From: Sphingopyxis sp. MSC1_008
GTDB taxonomy: Bacteria; Pseudomonadota; Alphaproteobacteria; Sphingomonadales; Sphingomonadaceae
DNA length: 64,000 nt
Reading direction: 5' to 3'
NCBI RefSeq assembly: GCF_023197165.1
Contig: NZ_JALPRD010000003.1
Location: 1-64,000, forward strand
Part shown: positions 43,025 to 51,963 of the stretch, one piece after another
How positions within the stretch are numbered: position 1 is the stretch's first letter
Layout of the letters: every line of letters begins with the position of its first letter
Made by a program: the position numbers and the translations under genes
The notes under the pieces: model-generated
Told to the model about the DNA's origin: nothing
The model's input: only the letters and a program-made list of their open reading frames with translations
Databases searched by the model: none

Positions 43025-43587
43025 CAGGCGTCGCCCGCGATGAAGCGGTCAGTCGGGCGCGTCGGGAGGCCGTCGATGCTTCGATCGCGCTCCTTGAACT
43101 TTTCGACCCACAGGGTGCGGTCGGCCTGGCGGTGATATTTCTGCAGCGTGTCGCGTTCGTGCTGCAGCTCCATCATCGGCACGCCCCAGCCGCAGCTCGT
43201 CTGCACGCTGTCGACGTCGATCACGAAGATCTGGCGTGTACCGGGAAGCAGCGTGAAATGCGCGGCGAGCGCGTCCCACTCGGCATCCTGTGGTAGCACG
43301 GGTCGCCCGCGGCCATAGATGCGCAGGATCAATGCGCTGCGGTCGAACGCGCAGAACATGATCGTGATGCGCCCGTCGGCGGCCAAGTGCGCGTGCGTCT
43401 CGTTCCCCGATCCGCCGAGGTCGAGATAGGCGACCTGGCGGTCCGACAGGATGCGGAAGCTATCGGCATAGCCCTTGGGCGATAGGTTGATGCGCGCATC
43501 GGCGGCGGCGGTCGCGGTGAAATAGACCGGCTGCTTTTCGATGAAGGCGATATGCTTGTCGGTCAGCGTATCGGTGAATTCGGCCAT
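43024..43587 (-). CDS. Pyridoxamine 5'-phosphate oxidase-family protein
   Basis: This 187-residue protein has a split-barrel flavin-binding fold, with QPVYFTATAAADARINLSPK at about 19-38, SDRQVAYLDLGGSGNETHAH and ILRIYGRGRPVL as typical strands. The C-terminal part contains SVQTSCGWGVPMMELQHER, a conserved tail in this sub-group. It differs from the PNPOx-like gene at 2689-3321, which has another tail. It is translated together with the DUF2007 gene. Confidence 0.88.
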   Translation of the reverse strand: MAEFTDTLTDKHIAFIEKQPVYFTATAAADARINLSPKGYADSFRILSDRQVAYLDLGGSGNETHAHLAADGRITIMFCAFDRSALILRIYGRGRPVLPQDAEWDALAAHFTLLPGTRQIFVIDVDSVQTSCGWGVPMMELQHERDTLQKYHRQADRTLWVEKFKERDRSIDGLPTRPTDRFIAGDA

Positions 43588-43621
43588 GATAGGGCTCCGC
43601 TGGAATGTCCGGTTCGCCTTA

Positions 43622-44197
43622 TCACCAATTCTTGCCCTCTTCTATCGCGGCTTCCTCATCGGCGCGGGTGGCGCGGCCGAGGGCTTCGTTGCGGTGCGGG
43701 AAGCGGCCAAAGCGGTCGACGACGTCGAAATGCTTTTGGGCATAATCCTGGAACATCGGGTCGTCGAACGCCGCGAACAGGCGCAATGATTCGCGCTGGT
43801 CGTCCATAGTCTCGCTGTGCTGGAACGGCAGGCAGGCGAATTGGCGCCGCTCGTCGGGCCAGTTTTCGTGCCAGCCGCGCTCGACAATGCCGCGCGCGAT
43901 CGCGCGGGCGAGATCGTCGGTGGCGAAGGCGTCGGCGTGGCCGCGATAGATGTTGCGCGGTACCTGATCGAACAGGATCGTTGCGGCGAGCGCGGTATCG
44001 GGATCGGTCATGAATGTTTCGGCGGGCTGCGAGCGCAAAGCCTCGTGCCAGCCTTCGGCGAGGTTGCGGACGGCGTCGTCGAATTCGGCGCCGCCGCCGT
44101 ACCAATCGTCCATGCCATGCGCATCGAACCAGAAGGCGAGGAGTTGCTGCGCCCAGTCGGCGGGGGGAGCGGCGGGTTTTTCCAGATCATTCGTCAT
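43622..44197 (-). CDS. DUF924-family protein
   Basis: This soluble, helical protein of 191 residues shows the DUF924 signatures LLAFWFDAHGMDDWY, ILFDQVPRNIYRGHADAFATD and LPFQHSETMDDQRESL. The family has a TPR-like structure and no established function. It ends 34 bases before the PNPOx gene start. The first few codons overlap the edge of a palindromic repeat. Confidence 0.9.
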   Translation of the reverse strand: MTNDLEKPAAPPADWAQQLLAFWFDAHGMDDWYGGGAEFDDAVRNLAEGWHEALRSQPAETFMTDPDTALAATILFDQVPRNIYRGHADAFATDDLARAIARGIVERGWHENWPDERRQFACLPFQHSETMDDQRESLRLFAAFDDPMFQDYAQKHFDVVDRFGRFPHRNEALGRATRADEEAAIEEGKNW

Positions 44198-44278
44198 TGC
44201 GAGCGCAGCGAAGCAATCCAGAGCGGTTTACGCAAGCCCTGGATTGCTTCCCCGGCTTTCGCCGGGGTCGCAATGACG
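44192..44278. repeat. Composite palindromic repeat upstream of DUF924 gene
   Basis: The outer arms cgtcattgcgagcgcagcga and cggggtcgcaatgacg pair, with an inner ccccggctttcgccgggg palindrome and a pair of aagcaatccag / ctggattgctt arms. It combines features of the other dispersed palindromes. It runs six bases into the DUF924 coding start. Confidence 0.75.
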
Positions 44279-44291
44279 TGACGATCGGGGG

Positions 44292-44693
44292 CTATTCGCC
44301 CTTGGCGCGGCGATAGGGGACGAATTCGCCGAGCGACACAAAGCCCGTGTAGAAATGGCTCGTGCGGTCGCGCAGTTCGACGGCGTCGATGCTGCACAGC
44401 TGGCTGCCGGTCGTCTTGGTGACGAGGATATCGTCGTCGTCGAGCGACTCGGCGCCGCCTTTCGGCCGGTTGACCCAATAGGTGCTGCCGGACTTGTAGA
44501 CGATCGCCGTCTTGTCGATGATCTGCGAGCTGCGCGCGGTCGAGAGCGAGATGCAATCCTGCGGCTCGCCGGCGACGCGGCCTTCGAGCAGTTTGGCGAG
44601 CTCGTCTTCGGGCGCAAGCTTTTCGCGCGCAGTGGCGGCGGGCGCTGCGGTAATTGCGGCAGCGGCAAGAAGCGCCGGGATGAGGTGACGCAT
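44292..44693 (-). CDS. Secreted protein, unknown function
   Basis: The protein has 133 residues from ATG 44693, with AGGAG eight bases upstream as ribosome site. The signal peptide is HLIPALLAAAAITAAPAATA. The mature part has two Cys (DCISLS and SQLCSIDAVEL) that may pair, and a basic end (PYRRAKGE). I do not recognise a family, though similar small secreted proteins are frequent in sphingomonads. Confidence 0.75.
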   Translation of the reverse strand: MRHLIPALLAAAAITAAPAATAREKLAPEDELAKLLEGRVAGEPQDCISLSTARSSQIIDKTAIVYKSGSTYWVNRPKGGAESLDDDDILVTKTTGSQLCSIDAVELRDRTSHFYTGFVSLGEFVPYRRAKGE

Positions 44694-44774
44694 GGTTCGA
44701 CTCCTGTCTTTCATACCCTACCCGGCGCTTTCCTTAGATCGCCGCGCGTGAACAGGGGCTGACTCGCCGCGGTT

Positions 44775-45995
44775 TCAGCACGCCCCGTCGGGGAGCGGGA
44801 TGCCGAGCGGGCCTTTGCATTTCTTTTTCTTCGCAGGCTCGGCCGGCGTGCTGCCGCCCGTGCTCGATCCCCCCATGCCGCCGAAATCGGCGCCGATCAT
44901 CAGCATCGTGTGCGAGCGGAAGCGCACCTTCGCGGTCCAGTCGATATTCCACGCCGCATTGCCCGCGGGCTTCGGCGGATAGGAGAAATTGGCCTCGGGC
45001 CCGAAGGCGTTGAGATTGCCGATCATCATCTCGCCCGACGCTTTCTTGACCTCGGCGGGGATCTGGCAGCTTGTCTGCGATGGCGGCATCACGATCTTCT
45101 TGGTGATCAAATTGGCGACGACCGACGGGGGCAGCCAGTCCCACAGGCCGCCACCGAATTCCTTCGACGCGCTGCTCGTCCACCAGACGATGTCCCCCAT
45201 ATCATTCTTGCCGCTGCCATTGCCCATGCCGCCGATCGTCCACGCGGCGTAGCCGGTTGCGGTCGGCACCGAGTTCCAACGCAGCATCACCGACTGGTCG
45301 CCCTGGATCGCGGTCGAGGCCGACAACCCCTGCATATAATCCTGCGCGAGCGTGAAATTGATGTCGGGGCCATAATTGCTGACGACGCGGTGCGCGCCGA
45401 TCAGCGACGAGCCGCCGCCGGGCTGCTTGCCATTCTTGCTGTTCGGCCAGTCGGTGTAGGAGCGGCTGTTCGCCTGGCTGACTTCGCGGATGACGGGCAC
45501 CGCGCTCGAAAAGAGCCCCGGCGGGACCTGGCCCGCGGCGACCTTGGCAAAGTCGATGATCACGGGTTGGCCTGGCCCGGCCTTGGCGCCGCAGCCCCAA
45601 TAGAGGAGGAGACGGCCCTTCGGGCGCTCGAATTCGGTCGGATAGCTGCCTTCCTTGCGCTCGACGCTGATCAGCGGCACCGATTTGCCGAGTTTGGCCT
45701 GTGGCTGGAAGAAATGGTCGCCCTTCGGCGGCGGCGCGGTGGCCGCGTCGTTCGAGCCGAGGCGGAGCATGAGCTGATAGGCGACCCGGCTCGACGGATC
45801 GCCGCCGAACATCATCCCCATCGCGCCGCCAAGACCGCCCCTGCCGCCGCCCGCCATCGCGGCGAAGCCTGACATCGTCGCGACGTCCATTTCGTAACGC
45901 TCTTTGGGACCGGTGGTTTTTTGCGCCGAGCCGGGAACGGCGGCGAGGACCGCGGCGACGGCGGCCACGGAAACGAAACGCAGACTCGAACGCAT
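44775..45995 (-). CDS. Secreted protein, unknown function, Gly/Met-rich N-terminal segment
   Basis: The protein has 406 residues with a signal peptide (FVSVAAVAAVLAAVPGSAQ). Residues 40-66 are very rich in Gly and Met (FAAMAGGGRGGLGGAMGMMF). The central part has strand-rich segments (RLLLYWGCGAKAGPGQPVII, TAIQGDQSVMLRWNSVPTAT) suggestive of beta-sandwich modules, with LRWNSVPTATGY reminiscent of a fibronectin-type strand. It ends in a Lys-rich linker and KGPLGIPLPDGAC. No family is recognised. It is preceded by a repeat and transcribed towards the smaller secreted gene. Confidence 0.75.
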   Translation of the reverse strand: MRSSLRFVSVAAVAAVLAAVPGSAQKTTGPKERYEMDVATMSGFAAMAGGGRGGLGGAMGMMFGGDPSSRVAYQLMLRLGSNDAATAPPPKGDHFFQPQAKLGKSVPLISVERKEGSYPTEFERPKGRLLLYWGCGAKAGPGQPVIIDFAKVAAGQVPPGLFSSAVPVIREVSQANSRSYTDWPNSKNGKQPGGGSSLIGAHRVVSNYGPDINFTLAQDYMQGLSASTAIQGDQSVMLRWNSVPTATGYAAWTIGGMGNGSGKNDMGDIVWWTSSASKEFGGGLWDWLPPSVVANLITKKIVMPPSQTSCQIPAEVKKASGEMMIGNLNAFGPEANFSYPPKPAGNAAWNIDWTAKVRFRSHTMLMIGADFGGMGGSSTGGSTPAEPAKKKKCKGPLGIPLPDGAC

Positions 45996-46154
45996 ATTAC
46001 CCTCCCTGTTGCAGGGAGTGCCCCCGCGGATGATGCGACCCGATTCTTCTTTTGTTGGGGTGAGCTATATGCGCGGGAGGGGCGAACGCCAAGTGAGGGC
46101 GATCACAGGCACAAATCATCACCGTCACCCTCATACGAGACACGTGGCTCGTAC

Positions 46155-46217
46155 GACTTGATCCGGGGTCCATTGCGGCGCTGGCGCCATGGATGCCGGG
46201 TCCAGCTCGGCATGACG
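46155..46217. repeat. Dispersed palindromic repeat, partial copy
   Basis: Here acttgatccggggtcc and ggatgccgggtccagctcgg form an imperfect inverted pair of the 'tcaagtccggg' class. It lies between the secreted-protein gene and tldD, both leftward. The rest of the 230-base gap shows no gene. Confidence 0.55.
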
Positions 46218-46225
46218 ATATGGGG

Positions 46226-47665
46226 TTAGGCCGTGCCGCCTACGGTCAGTCCGCTGACCAGCAGGGTCGGCTGGCCGACGCCCGCGGGGACGCTCTGACC
46301 GCCCTTGCCGCAGATGCCGATGCCTTCGTCGATCGCCATGTCGTTGCCGATGCCGGTGACCTTGGTGAGCACGCTCGGACCGTCGCCGATCAGGGTCGCG
46401 CCCTTGATCGAATCGCCCAATTTGCCATTCTCGATCTTGTACGCCTCGGTGCAGCTGAAGACGAACTTGCCCGACACGATGTCGACCTGTCCGCCGCCAA
46501 AGCTTTTGGCAAAAATGCCGTTCTTGACGCGGCTGAGCAGTTCGGCGGGATCGTCGTTGCCACCGCGCATGAAGGTGTTGGTCATGCGCGGCATCGGCGC
46601 GTGCGCAAAACTCTCACGCCGCCCGTTTCCGGTGGGCTCAACCCCCATCAGGCGCGCGTTGAGACGGTCCTGCATATAGCCTTTGAGGATGCCGTCCTCG
46701 ATCAGGATCGTTTCGCCGGTGGGGGTGCCTTCGTCGTCGATGCTGAGCGAACCGCGGCGGCCGCCGCCGACTGGGCTGTCCATCGCGCCGTCGTCGACCA
46801 CGGTGACGCCCGGGGCGGCGACGCGCTGACCGATGCGGCCCGAGAAGGCGCTGGTGCCCTTGCGGTTGAAATCGCCCTCGAGCCCATGGCCGACGGCTTC
46901 GTGGAGCAGCACGCCGGGCCAACCGGGGCCGAGCAGCACGGTGAATTCACCCGCGGGGGCGTCGACCGCGCGCAGATTGACGAGCGCCTGTGCCAGCGCC
47001 TCGTCGATCGCGCGGTTCCACTGCGCGGGCTCGAACAGATGATCGTACATGTAGCGGCCACCGAGGCCGAAATAGCCGGTTTCGCGGCGGCCATTTTCCT
47101 CGACGACGATCGAGACGTTGAGGCGGACGAGCGGGCGGATGTCGGTCGCGAGGAAGCCGTCGGCGCGGACGATCTCGACCACCGACCAGCTGCCCGCGAG
47201 CGCGACCGAAACCTGGACGATGCGCGGATCACGCTCACGCGCGGCGGCGTCGATTTCCTGGCAGAGCGCGACCTTCTTCGCGAAGGGGATGAGGTCGAGC
47301 GGGTTTGCCTCGTCGTAGAGATGGCGGTTGGTCCGCGGCGGCGGCGCGGCGTGTGCCTGATTCGACGGATCGAGCAGCGCGAGCGTTTCGGCGGCGCGAC
47401 GGATCGCGCCGGCGCTGATGTCGCTGGCATGCGCAAAGCCCGTCATCTCGCCGGATACGGCGCGCAGGCCAAAGCCGGCGTCGGTCGAATAATCGGCGGT
47501 CTTGAGGCGGCCGTCGTCGAAACCGAAGCTCTCGGTCGCGCGATATTGCAGGTAAAGCTCGCCGTCGTCGGCCTTGGCGAGCGCTTCGCGCGCGAGCGCC
47601 TGCGCCAGATCGGGGTCGAGCGCATCGGTGCGATAGAGGAAGCGGCGGGGATCGAGACTGGTCAT
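46226..47665 (-). CDS. tldD: Metalloprotease TldD
   Basis: The protein has 479 residues, the normal TldD length. The active site motif is LLHEAVGHGLEGD, matching HExxxH, and the C-terminal half has GICGKGGQSVPAGVGQPTL. TldD forms a heterodimer with TldE (PmbA) that degrades unfolded peptides and matures some ribosomal peptides such as microcins. pmbA is not in this window, which is common. No precursor peptide gene is evident nearby. Confidence 0.96.
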   Translation of the reverse strand: MTSLDPRRFLYRTDALDPDLAQALAREALAKADDGELYLQYRATESFGFDDGRLKTADYSTDAGFGLRAVSGEMTGFAHASDISAGAIRRAAETLALLDPSNQAHAAPPPRTNRHLYDEANPLDLIPFAKKVALCQEIDAAARERDPRIVQVSVALAGSWSVVEIVRADGFLATDIRPLVRLNVSIVVEENGRRETGYFGLGGRYMYDHLFEPAQWNRAIDEALAQALVNLRAVDAPAGEFTVLLGPGWPGVLLHEAVGHGLEGDFNRKGTSAFSGRIGQRVAAPGVTVVDDGAMDSPVGGGRRGSLSIDDEGTPTGETILIEDGILKGYMQDRLNARLMGVEPTGNGRRESFAHAPMPRMTNTFMRGGNDDPAELLSRVKNGIFAKSFGGGQVDIVSGKFVFSCTEAYKIENGKLGDSIKGATLIGDGPSVLTKVTGIGNDMAIDEGIGICGKGGQSVPAGVGQPTLLVSGLTVGGTA

Positions 47666-47704
47666 GGAGCCGATATAGGCACGCGCGTCCCCCGACGCCA
47701 GCGG

Positions 47705-48283
47705 TCAGAGATAATTGACGGTCAGCGTGAAGGTGCCGCTGTAATCGCCCTCGGGCTGGTTCGCGGGGACGGTGAGCGTGCCACCGATATAATAGGTCTG
47801 CACCCCGCTTGGCAGCAATGTCCCGCTAAGCAGCGCGATGCCGCCGCCGCTGGTGCTCGCGGCGCGGACAAGGCTCGCGGTCATCGGCGCCGCGCCGCCG
47901 CCCGCGCGCGTCAGCGTGACCGAGGTGCTGCCCGATACGGTGATGAGCAATATGCCGCCGGTGCCCTGAAACACCGCGCGCTGCGCCGCCGATCCGACCG
48001 GGGTTACGCCCCCGCTGGTCGTGCGTGCATTGGTGACCGGGTTGATCGTGACGGTGCCGCCCGTAGCGCCGCTGATCAGCGTGCCGAAATCGAGATCGTC
48101 GGTCTTGATCAGCGTGTTCGGGCGGACGACCGCCGCATTGGCGGTGCCCGCCATGTCGGCGGCATAGGCCGGTCCGCACAGCGCCGCGCCTGCCGCGGTT
48201 ACGGCGATGGTCAAGGCGCGAGCAGCACCCCGACAGTGTCTGGTCCCTTGAATCCCCACAGATTCTGCTCCTGTCTGGCACAT
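47705..48283 (-). CDS. DUF4402 secreted protein (first of two)
   Basis: The protein has 192 residues from ATG 48283; a GTG at 48259 would give a shorter N-terminus. A signal peptide ends near AAGAALCGPAYA. The mature DUF4402 domain has LDFGTLISGATGGTVTINP, a Gly/Thr-rich middle and the final GDYSGTFTLTVNYL. These proteins resemble fimbrial or spore-coat-like subunits, and the ending pattern fits donor-strand-type folds. No chaperone or usher gene is close. A paralogue is at 48689-49216. Confidence 0.85.
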   Translation of the reverse strand: MCQTGAESVGIQGTRHCRGAARALTIAVTAAGAALCGPAYAADMAGTANAAVVRPNTLIKTDDLDFGTLISGATGGTVTINPVTNARTTSGGVTPVGSAAQRAVFQGTGGILLITVSGSTSVTLTRAGGGAAPMTASLVRAASTSGGGIALLSGTLLPSGVQTYYIGGTLTVPANQPEGDYSGTFTLTVNYL

Positions 48284-48354
48284 CTTATGCCAGCGGAACC
48301 TTCTTCACCGATGCATGGGATTAGTGAATCGGCCGTTTACTTCCGACCTGCGGA

Positions 48355-48552
48355 TTACGCCTTGTCGGCGACGCCACCGATCAGAATGAAGCGCCGGTCG
48401 CAATAGCCGCAGTCGGCAAAGCCCTCGTCGGTGTCGATTTCGAGCCACACGCGCGGGTGGCCGAGCGCCGCATCGGCGAGGCCGTCGCCGGTGCCGTCGC
48501 AGGCGATGCGGGTCTTGGGCGTGCGGATGGTTTCGGGTGCGGGCTGGGTCAT
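48355..48552 (-). CDS. Zinc-finger (zf-CHCC / NDUFS6-like) small protein
   Basis: The protein has 65 residues from ATG 48552. The zinc ligands are Cys18, His32, Cys48 and Cys51 (CDGTGDG, GHPRVWLEI, DCGYCDRRFIL), the pattern of the zf-CHCC family related to the mitochondrial complex I subunit NDUFS6. In alphaproteobacteria such a protein is a likely accessory of NADH dehydrogenase. It sits alone between two DUF4402 genes, away from nuo genes. Confidence 0.88.
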   Translation of the reverse strand: MTQPAPETIRTPKTRIACDGTGDGLADAALGHPRVWLEIDTDEGFADCGYCDRRFILIGGVADKA

Positions 48553-48688
48553 CGACCGCGCCCATAGCAAGCAGGGCGGGCGCCCGCAATCGGGTCTGCG
48601 TAATCGGTGTGGGCTTTGACGGCACCGGTGCAGGCACCCTTTCGGGCGCAAGTGGTCCCCCGGTGCCGTCTTCCCCCCACAGGAAGCC

Positions 48689-49216
48689 CTAAAGATAGTT
48701 CAATGTGATCGTGAACGTGCCGCTGTAATCGCCGGATGCCTGGTTGGCGCCGACCTCCAGCGTGCCGCCGACCGGAAAATTATAATTGCCGAGCGGCGAG
48801 GTGATGCGGAAGCGCGTCGGCGTCGTCGACAGGAGCGCGGTCGGCGTGCTGCCGATCTCGAAATCGCGCACGCGCATCCGCACCCCCGGCCCGGTGATCC
48901 AGATCATGTTCGATCCGAGCGAGATATTGACCTGGCGATTGAAGCTGCCGAGCCCTGCGAAGCGCGCGGGTTCGCCGCCGTTGCCCGCGAGCGTCACGCC
49001 GCCGGTCCGGCTGCGCGATCCGTCGGGCTCGATCGTGACGGTCCCCGCGGTCGCCGACGGAATGATGTCGCCGAAGTCGAGATCGTTGACCTTGAAGAAG
49101 GAAAGCGGGCGAAGCACGATGGCTTCGGCCTCGCCTGGTGCGCTGCCCTGCGCCAGCGCCGGCGAAGCGGCGGCGGGCGCGATCAGGAGCGCAAAGATGG
49201 CTAGGCCGCGCTGCAT
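48689..49216 (-). CDS. DUF4402 secreted protein (second of two)
   Basis: The protein has 175 residues from ATG 49216. A signal peptide ends PALAQ. The DUF4402 domain shows NDLDFGDIIPSATAGTVTIE and ends SGDYSGTFTITLNYL, clearly paralogous to the gene at 47705-48283 (both end in YSGTFT-T-NYL). It probably forms surface or pilus-like structures with its paralogue. A divergent ABC ATPase gene starts 135 bases away. Confidence 0.87.
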   Translation of the reverse strand: MQRGLAIFALLIAPAAASPALAQGSAPGEAEAIVLRPLSFFKVNDLDFGDIIPSATAGTVTIEPDGSRSRTGGVTLAGNGGEPARFAGLGSFNRQVNISLGSNMIWITGPGVRMRVRDFEIGSTPTALLSTTPTRFRITSPLGNYNFPVGGTLEVGANQASGDYSGTFTITLNYL

Positions 49217-49351
49217 CGGCAGCGGGCAAAAGATGTGACTGGTCCCCACATCCGCCGTCCTAGCGGCGAGTTTCGAATTTAGCGTTAATGCGATGCTTAC
49301 GAAAAATTAGCAGGCTTTCGCACCCCGAAGCGCGCCGCTATGGAGGCGGCC

Positions 49352-50275
49352 ATGAGTGAAGCCGCCATCCGCATCGACGCTGTCTCCAAACTTTATGCCG
49401 GCGGCAAGCAGGCGCTCGACAATGTCAGTTTCGACGTGCCGCGCGGCCAGATCTTCGGGCTGCTCGGGCCGAACGGCGCGGGCAAGTCGACGCTGATCAA
49501 CATTCTCGCGGGGCTCGTCAACAAGACGAGCGGGCATGCGAGCATCTGGGGCTTCGATATCGACGCCGATCCCAGGAACGCCAAATATTCGATTGGCATC
49601 GTCCCGCAGGAAATCGTCTTCGATCCCTTTTTCACGCCGTATGAGACGCTCGAGAATCAGGCGGGGCTGTACGGCGTATCCAAGGACAAGCGGATTTCGG
49701 ACGAACTGCTGGCCGCGGTGCACCTCAGCGACAAGCGCGATGCCTATGCGCGCACTTTGTCGGGCGGCATGAAGCGCCGCCTGCTCGTTGCTAAGGCGAT
49801 GGTGCATTCGCCGCCGATCATCGTCCTCGACGAACCGACCGCGGGGGTCGATATCGAACTCCGCCAGCAGCTTTGGGACTATGTCCAGCGCCTCAACGAT
49901 CGCGGCGTCACCGTCGTGCTGACGACGCACTATCTCGAGGAAGCCGAGGAGCTGTGCGACCGCATCGCGATCATCAACCATGGCAAGCTGATCGCGAACA
50001 AGCCGACGCGCGAACTGGTCGACATGGCGCGCGAGAAGATCGTCGTCGTGACGCTCGATGCCGATGTGACGACGCTACCGACGCATCCCGCTTTCGAAAA
50101 GATCGAGCGCGAGGGCGAGCGCGGGCTCGCGATCAGTTACAACAAGGACCGGATGAACGCGGGCGAGGTGCTCGCTGCGGTCAACGCGATGGGGCATGGC
50201 ATCGTCGATGTGTCAACGCGCGAGGCCGATCTGGAAGATGTGTTCCTGAATCTGACGCGCGCGGCGAATGGCTAG
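49352..50275 (+). CDS. ABC transporter ATP-binding protein (CcmA/ABC-2 type)
   Basis: The protein has 307 residues from ATG 49352, seven bases after GGAGG. Walker A is GPNGAGKST, the signature LSGGMKRR and Walker B IIVLDEPTAGVD, with the H-loop LTTHYLEEAEEL. A C-terminal regulatory extension of about 80 residues follows. It belongs to the ABC-2 class that drives polysaccharide or drug export. No permease gene lies on either side; nadB follows after a repeat. The partner must be elsewhere. Confidence 0.92.
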   Translation: MSEAAIRIDAVSKLYAGGKQALDNVSFDVPRGQIFGLLGPNGAGKSTLINILAGLVNKTSGHASIWGFDIDADPRNAKYSIGIVPQEIVFDPFFTPYETLENQAGLYGVSKDKRISDELLAAVHLSDKRDAYARTLSGGMKRRLLVAKAMVHSPPIIVLDEPTAGVDIELRQQLWDYVQRLNDRGVTVVLTTHYLEEAEELCDRIAIINHGKLIANKPTRELVDMAREKIVVVTLDADVTTLPTHPAFEKIEREGERGLAISYNKDRMNAGEVLAAVNAMGHGIVDVSTREADLEDVFLNLTRAANG

Positions 50276-50282
50276 CTTCTCT

Positions 50283-50368
50283 TTCCGCTCGTATCGAGCG
50301 AAGTCGAGATGCCCATCGGCGTGGCTCAAGGGCGCGGGGTGTCTCGACTTCGCTCGACACGAACGGAA
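50283..50368. repeat. Dispersed palindromic repeat, 'tcgagcgaagtcgaga' type
   Basis: The arms ttccgctcgtatcgagcgaa and ttcgctcgacacgaacggaa form an inverted pair with a 30-base centre. It is a different class from the other palindromes in the window and occupies the whole gap between the ABC ATPase and nadB. Confidence 0.75.
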
Positions 50369-50373
50369 ATTGA

Positions 50374-51960
50374 ATGACTGAAAATCTCTCTCACGATGTC
50401 ATCATCGTCGGTTCGGGTGCCGCAGGGCTGACCGCCGCCATCGCGCTTGCAGACCATTGCCGCGTGCTCGTGCTTGCGAAGGGCGAACTCACCGGCGGGT
50501 CGACCGCGTGGGCGCAGGGCGGGATCGCCGCGGTGCTCGACGCGGGCGACACGTTCGAAAATCATATCGAGGACACGATGATCGCGGGCGGCGGCCTCAA
50601 CCGGCGCGAGACGGTCGAGTTCGTCGTCGAAAACGCCCCGCACGCGATCGAGCGGCTCGTCGAGATGGGCGTGCCGTTCAACAAGGATGCCGAGGCGCTG
50701 CATTTGACGCGCGAGGGCGGCCATTCGCACCGCCGCATCGTGCATGTCGACGACGCGACCGGCTGGGCGGTGCAGGCGGCGCTGCTCAAGACCGCCGAGG
50801 CGCATCCGAACATTACCTTGCTGCCGGGGCAGGCGTGCATCGACCTGATCACCGGCCGGCACGAGGCGCGCTATTCGGGCTCGGGCCGGGTCTGGGGCGT
50901 CTATGCGCTCGATGAAAAGACCGGCAAGGTCCACGCGCATGTCGGCCGCGCGACGATCCTCGCGAGCGGCGGGGCGGGCCGCGTCTATCAATTCTCGACC
51001 GCCCCGCGGGGGGCGACGGGCGACGGCATCGCGATGGCGTGGCGCGCGGGCGCGCGCGTCTCGAACATGGAAATGATGCAGTTCCACCCGACCTGCCTCT
51101 ATAATCTCGACGTCAAAAATTTCCTGATCACCGAGGCGGTGCGCGGCGAAGGCGGTATCCTCAAGCACCCCGTGACGGGCCACCGTTACATGCCCGATTA
51201 TGACGTGCGCGCCGAACTCGCGCCGCGCGATGTCGTGGCGCGCGCGAACGACGACCAGATCAAGCGTTCGGGGCTCGACTATGTCCACCTCGACATCAGC
51301 CATCAGGACCCCGATTTCGTCGCGGGGCATTTCCCGAACATCTATGAAAAGCTGCTGACGCTCGGCATCGACATGACGAAGCAGCCGATCCCGGTGGTGC
51401 CCGCGCAGCATTATACGTGCGGCGGGGTGCTGATCGACCTCGACGGGCGCACCGACCTGCCGGGGCTTTATGCCGCGGGCGAATGCACCGAGAGCGGGCT
51501 GCACGGCGCCAATCGTCTGGCGTCGAACTCGCTGCTCGAATGTTTCGTGTTCGGCGAGGCGGCGGCGAAGCATATCATCGAGAGCTGGGACCAGCTCGAC
51601 ACGCCGCCCGCGATCCGCCCGTGGGATGCCAGCCGCGTGACCGATTCGGACGAAGAGGTGGTGATCAAGCAGAACTGGACCGAGATCCGCCGCTTCATGT
51701 GGAATTATGTCGGCATCGTGCGCACGACCAAAAGGCTCGAACGCGCGCGGCACCGCATCGACATGATGACGCATGAGGTCGAGGATTATTACGGCCACTT
51801 CCGCGTCACCACCGACCTCATTGAACTCCGCAACCTGCTGCAATGCGCCGAGCTGATCGTGCGCAGCGCGCTCCACCGCAAGGAAAGTCGCGGGCTGCAC
51901 TATACGCTCGATTACCCCGATTTGCTGCCGCAGGCGGTCGATACGGTGCTGGTGCCGTGA
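50374..51960 (+). CDS. nadB: L-aspartate oxidase
   Basis: The flavoprotein has 528 residues. It oxidises L-aspartate to iminoaspartate, the first step of de novo NAD synthesis, using oxygen or fumarate. The FAD site is IIVGSGAAGLTAAIAL (about 11-26), with GSTAWAQGGIAAVL and the substrate region THREGGHSHRRIVH-like segment (LTREGGHSHRRIVHVDD). HYTCGGVLIDLDGRTDL and the C-terminal succinate dehydrogenase-like helix bundle complete it. nadA and nadC are not here. The next gene starts three bases after its stop. Confidence 0.95.
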   Translation: MTENLSHDVIIVGSGAAGLTAAIALADHCRVLVLAKGELTGGSTAWAQGGIAAVLDAGDTFENHIEDTMIAGGGLNRRETVEFVVENAPHAIERLVEMGVPFNKDAEALHLTREGGHSHRRIVHVDDATGWAVQAALLKTAEAHPNITLLPGQACIDLITGRHEARYSGSGRVWGVYALDEKTGKVHAHVGRATILASGGAGRVYQFSTAPRGATGDGIAMAWRAGARVSNMEMMQFHPTCLYNLDVKNFLITEAVRGEGGILKHPVTGHRYMPDYDVRAELAPRDVVARANDDQIKRSGLDYVHLDISHQDPDFVAGHFPNIYEKLLTLGIDMTKQPIPVVPAQHYTCGGVLIDLDGRTDLPGLYAAGECTESGLHGANRLASNSLLECFVFGEAAAKHIIESWDQLDTPPAIRPWDASRVTDSDEEVVIKQNWTEIRRFMWNYVGIVRTTKRLERARHRIDMMTHEVEDYYGHFRVTTDLIELRNLLQCAELIVRSALHRKESRGLHYTLDYPDLLPQAVDTVLVP

Positions 51961-51963
51961 TCG

